DNA of 64,000 nucleotides from the NCBI RefSeq assembly GCF_039529295.1, contig NZ_BAAAMN010000013.1, positions 1 through 64,000 of the forward strand, read 5' to 3'. The translations under genes were made by a program, and so were the position numbers. This DNA comes from Yaniella flava (GTDB taxonomy: Bacteria; Actinomycetota; Actinomycetes; Actinomycetales; Micrococcaceae). Shown piece by piece: positions 61,761 to 64,000 of this stretch; position 1 is the first letter of the stretch; each line of letters starts with the position of its first letter. The notes below the pieces were generated by a model. That model saw nothing but the letters and a program-made list of their open reading frames with translations, was not told the DNA's origin and ran no database searches.

Positions 61761-63092
61761 GTGGGACGCGTGAGTAACACACCACGTGGCGTGAGCCCAA
61801 CCTCGTTTTTCACCGACCATTACGAACTGACCATGGTTGATGCGGCCCGCAAAGCCGGTACCGCCGATCGCAAAGCGGTCTTTGAACTCTTCGCACGAAG
61901 ACTCCCCGCAGGACGAAGATACGGCGTCAGTGCAGGTCAAGGACGTTTCCTTGAAGGTCTCGCAGAGTTTCGTTTTGATGATGAACACCTCGGATTCTTA
62001 TCCGATCATCACGTGGTCTCTGACGATATGTTGAACTGGCTGGCAGAGTACTCGTTTTCTGGCGATATTTATGCCTATGCCGAAGGTGAACCATACTTTC
62101 CAAATTCACCGATCATGCAGGTCGAAGCGACCTTCGCTGAAGCCGTCATTTTGGAAACCTACGTGTTATCCGTGCACAACTATGACACCGCGGTCGCCTC
62201 GGCCGCATCACGCATGACGATGGCTGCAGGTGGCCGCCCCTGTATTGAGATGGGGTCGCGTCGTGCGCATGAGGAATCCGCTGTCGCCGCCGCTCGCGCC
62301 TCAGCCATCGCCGGGTTCGCGTCGACTTCGAATCTGGCCGCCGGATTTCGTTACGGACTTGCCACCGCGGGCACGGCAGCACATTCATTTACTCTGCTCC
62401 ATGACACTGAGCGGTCCGCTTTTGAAGCGCAAGTGGACGCCATGGGACGCGAGACTTCATTGTTGATCGATACCTATGACATTGCCTCTGGTGTTCGCAA
62501 CGCAGTGGAAGTCGCAGGACCGACGTTGACGAACGTCCGAATCGACTCCGGCGACCTGTTAGAAGAAGCACATCATGTTCGGCGTCTATTGGATGATTTG
62601 GGCAATACCAACACTGGTATAGTGGTCACTTCGGATTTGGACGAATACGCCATTGCTGGGTTACGCTCTGCTCCGGTAGACTCCTACGGCGTCGGTACCC
62701 AACTGGTGACCGGCTCCGGTGCGCCCACCGCTTCACTGGTCTATAAAATGACCACTCGAGAAGACCACCACTGCAACTGGGTAGACGTTGCAAAACGTGC
62801 CCAAGGCAAAGCCAGCCGTGGCGGACGCAAATATGCTGCCCGACGCATGGACAACGGCGTTGCCACCGCTGAGGTGGTGACCACTGGTCAAGCACCAGAC
62901 TGGGACACCAACCACCGGCCATTGTTGGTCAAAATGGTCGATGGCGGCGAAATCAATACACAATACACTGGTTCAACCGCGGTAGAAGACGCTGCGGCAC
63001 ACCACGAACAGGCCGTTGCCGAGCTCCCAAGCGCCGCTCGTCGACTGCAAGATGGTGAACCCGCCATTGCCACGGTATTTGAACTACAATAA
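61761..63092 (+). CDS. pncB: Nicotinate phosphoribosyltransferase
   Basis: About 443 residues; makes nicotinate mononucleotide from nicotinate and PRPP in NAD salvage. SFFTDHYELTMVDAARKAG at the start, EMGSRRAHEESAV and IRIDSGDLLEEAHHV mark the catalytic and PRPP-binding regions. The GTG at 61761 has AAAGG seven bases upstream; GTG 61770 is also possible. Works directly with the next gene's product. Confidence 0.94.
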   Translation: MGRVSNTPRGVSPTSFFTDHYELTMVDAARKAGTADRKAVFELFARRLPAGRRYGVSAGQGRFLEGLAEFRFDDEHLGFLSDHHVVSDDMLNWLAEYSFSGDIYAYAEGEPYFPNSPIMQVEATFAEAVILETYVLSVHNYDTAVASAASRMTMAAGGRPCIEMGSRRAHEESAVAAARASAIAGFASTSNLAAGFRYGLATAGTAAHSFTLLHDTERSAFEAQVDAMGRETSLLIDTYDIASGVRNAVEVAGPTLTNVRIDSGDLLEEAHHVRRLLDDLGNTNTGIVVTSDLDEYAIAGLRSAPVDSYGVGTQLVTGSGAPTASLVYKMTTREDHHCNWVDVAKRAQGKASRGGRKYAARRMDNGVATAEVVTTGQAPDWDTNHRPLLVKMVDGGEINTQYTGSTAVEDAAAHHEQAVAELPSAARRLQDGEPAIATVFELQ

Positions 63093-63146
63093 GCTTCCCG
63101 GCCATCCATACCGGATTCGACTCTCCAACACAAAGGATTAGACACC

Positions 63147-63812
63147 ATGCACGCGCTGATCATCGTGGATATCCAACAGGACTTTTGCGAAGGCGGCACA
63201 CTGGCCGTAGAAGGCGGAGCACAAACCGCTGCATTGGTCACCGAATATATCAACCAGTGTGGACATAAATTTGATGTCATTGCGACCACACGTGACTGGC
63301 ATATTGATCCGGGCCCGCATTTTTCGCAGACCCCGGATTTTGAGAACACCTGGCCGGTACACTGTGTGGCCGGCACACAAGGCGCCGAGTTGCACGAGGA
63401 TCTCGACACCGAATCTGTTGTCGCCGAATTCCTCAAAGGGCAATACAATGACGGCTACTCGGGCTTCGACGCTGTACTTGGCGAACCGGACATGATTCGC
63501 AGTCAAGACGGTATGGCCGGCCCCTACGGAGCCACTGCCGCTGCCGCCGCAGCCAGCGATGACAATGCCATCACCCTGGACGATTGGCTCCGGGAACATG
63601 ACGTCGAACAGATCACTATCGTCGGGTTGGCCACCGACCACTGCGTCCGTGCTACCGCCGTCGATGCCTGCGACGCCGGCTACGAAGTCAAAGTTGTCAC
63701 CAATCTCACCGCGGGTGTCTCCGAAGCAACCATCGATGCCGGCCTCGATGAAATGGAAGACGTCGGCGTGATGCTCTCCGATTGGCCAGGCGCTAAAACG
63801 TTCACCCGCTAG
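63147..63812 (+). CDS. pncA: Nicotinamidase
   Basis: 221 residues; hydrolyses nicotinamide to nicotinate, the substrate of PncB, so both form one salvage module. Catalytic Asp in IIVDIQQDFCEGG, Lys in FLKGQYND, and Cys in GLATDHCVRATA; the metal site is TRDWHIDPGPHF. AAAGGA nine bases before ATG. A good terminator follows. Confidence 0.95.
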   Translation: MHALIIVDIQQDFCEGGTLAVEGGAQTAALVTEYINQCGHKFDVIATTRDWHIDPGPHFSQTPDFENTWPVHCVAGTQGAELHEDLDTESVVAEFLKGQYNDGYSGFDAVLGEPDMIRSQDGMAGPYGATAAAAAASDDNAITLDDWLREHDVEQITIVGLATDHCVRATAVDACDAGYEVKVVTNLTAGVSEATIDAGLDEMEDVGVMLSDWPGAKTFTR

Positions 63813-63835
63813 GACATATCCTTTACTATTCTCGA

Positions 63836-63869
63836 AGTGCCGGTGGATGACACTCCACCGGCACTTTTT
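63836..63869 (+). terminator. Terminator after pncA
   Basis: Perfect 12-base stem AGTGCCGGTGGA (63836-63847)/TCCACCGGCACT (63854-63865) with TGACAC loop, followed by TTTT. Confidence 0.88.
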
Positions 63870-63892
63870 ATGAACACGAAAGAAGACTCACC

Positions 63893-64000
63893 ATTTCACC
63901 TACACCCCGGGACCCAGCCGACTACACCGCAGCGCATCTCAATGACCCGAACCTCGATGACGCGACACTGCAGCATATTGCAGCCTCACGGCCTGACCTC
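63893..64000 (+). CDS. Variant leucine-rich-repeat protein, 5' end (partial)
   Basis: The frame reads SPTPRDPADYTAAHLNDPNL, DDATLQHIAASRPDL and runs off the window. 'AASRPDL' after 'DDATLQHIA' is the pattern of variant leucine-rich repeat (LRV) proteins with DPxxxxxxLxxIAxxRPDL units, common in Micrococcaceae. No ATG, GTG or TTG is available in frame; the likely start is ATT at 63893, with AAAGAAG eight to fourteen bases upstream. The ATG at 63870 is in another frame and could only be used through a frameshift. Confidence 0.55.
   Translation, partial: MSPTPRDPADYTAAHLNDPNLDDATLQHIAASRPDL

Overview
This 64-kb chromosomal window comes from a moderately GC-rich actinobacterium, most likely a member of the Micrococcaceae (a Yaniella- or Enteractinococcus-like organism is possible but not proven). 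This rests on gene order (serA-metG-leuB-ilvE-gltX, ilvBNC, murI-MBL hydrolase-rph-rdgB, DUF2017-clpS-pncB-pncA), a DUF222/HNH gene, many GTG/TTG starts, a quinone-linked malate oxidase and actinobacterial transporter types. Annotation was done by reading only; no database search was run.

Layout. 1-9.3 kb (minus strand): an apparent operon for serine, branched-chain amino acids and tRNA charging (serA, metG, leuB, ilvE, a fumarylacetoacetase-family hydrolase, gltX, a HAD phosphatase), ending in a doubly broken LysR gene. 9.3-15.7 kb: a mixed region with an Abi-2-type gene interrupted by TGA and preceded by a promoter-hairpin-T-tract unit (a candidate small RNA), heme A synthase, a GlcD-type flavoprotein, an ArsR regulator with two tandem AHSA1 proteins, a carboxymuconolactone-decarboxylase-like protein and a deletion-fused MazEF remnant. 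15.7-21.3 kb (minus): ilvB-ilvN-ilvC behind a classical attenuator with leader peptide MSKTLVVVI, and ilvD. 21.4-25.7 kb: tRNA-Lys followed by a worn accessory patch (methyltransferase, GNAT fragment, HigBA toxin-antitoxin pair, an orphan 3' end of a tRNA gene, an orphan YefM-type antitoxin, a frameshifted MmcQ/YjbR gene).

25.8-33.6 kb: two importers, one of osmoprotectant type (four genes) and one of manganese/iron type (three genes), with an AI-2E-family membrane protein between them and a Bcp peroxiredoxin after them. 33.6-40.1 kb: tRNA-Leu, a Tat-exported peptide-binding protein, mqo, a DUF222/HNH endonuclease-like protein whose ribosome binding site sits inside a perfect hairpin, and a Na/phosphate cotransporter. 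40.5-45.7 kb: sbcDC and a divergent ADP-ribosylglycohydrolase-fold protein that has lost its metal-binding signatures. 45.7-50.6 kb: cell-surface genes (DUF2207 membrane protein, a small secreted protein, a sortase-anchored metallophosphoesterase). 50.8-55.8 kb: an ABC-class ATPase, a methyltransferase, an operon pairing a heme-oxygenase-like diiron protein with a CDGSH iron-sulfur protein, a Pcm-like methyltransferase and AlkB. 55.8-64 kb: membrane protein, exonuclease-BRCT, rdgB, rph, MBL hydrolase, murI, DUF2017, clpS, then divergent pncB and pncA for NAD salvage, and the 5' end of a repeat protein with no ordinary start codon.

The most notable items are the candidate RNA beside the Abi-2 gene, the ilv attenuator (apparently leaderless), the concentration of decayed defence/toxin genes between 9.7 and 24.5 kb, the hairpin that covers the HNH gene's ribosome binding site, the ADP-ribosylglycohydrolase-like pseudoenzyme next to sbcDC, and the diiron-protein/CDGSH pair.
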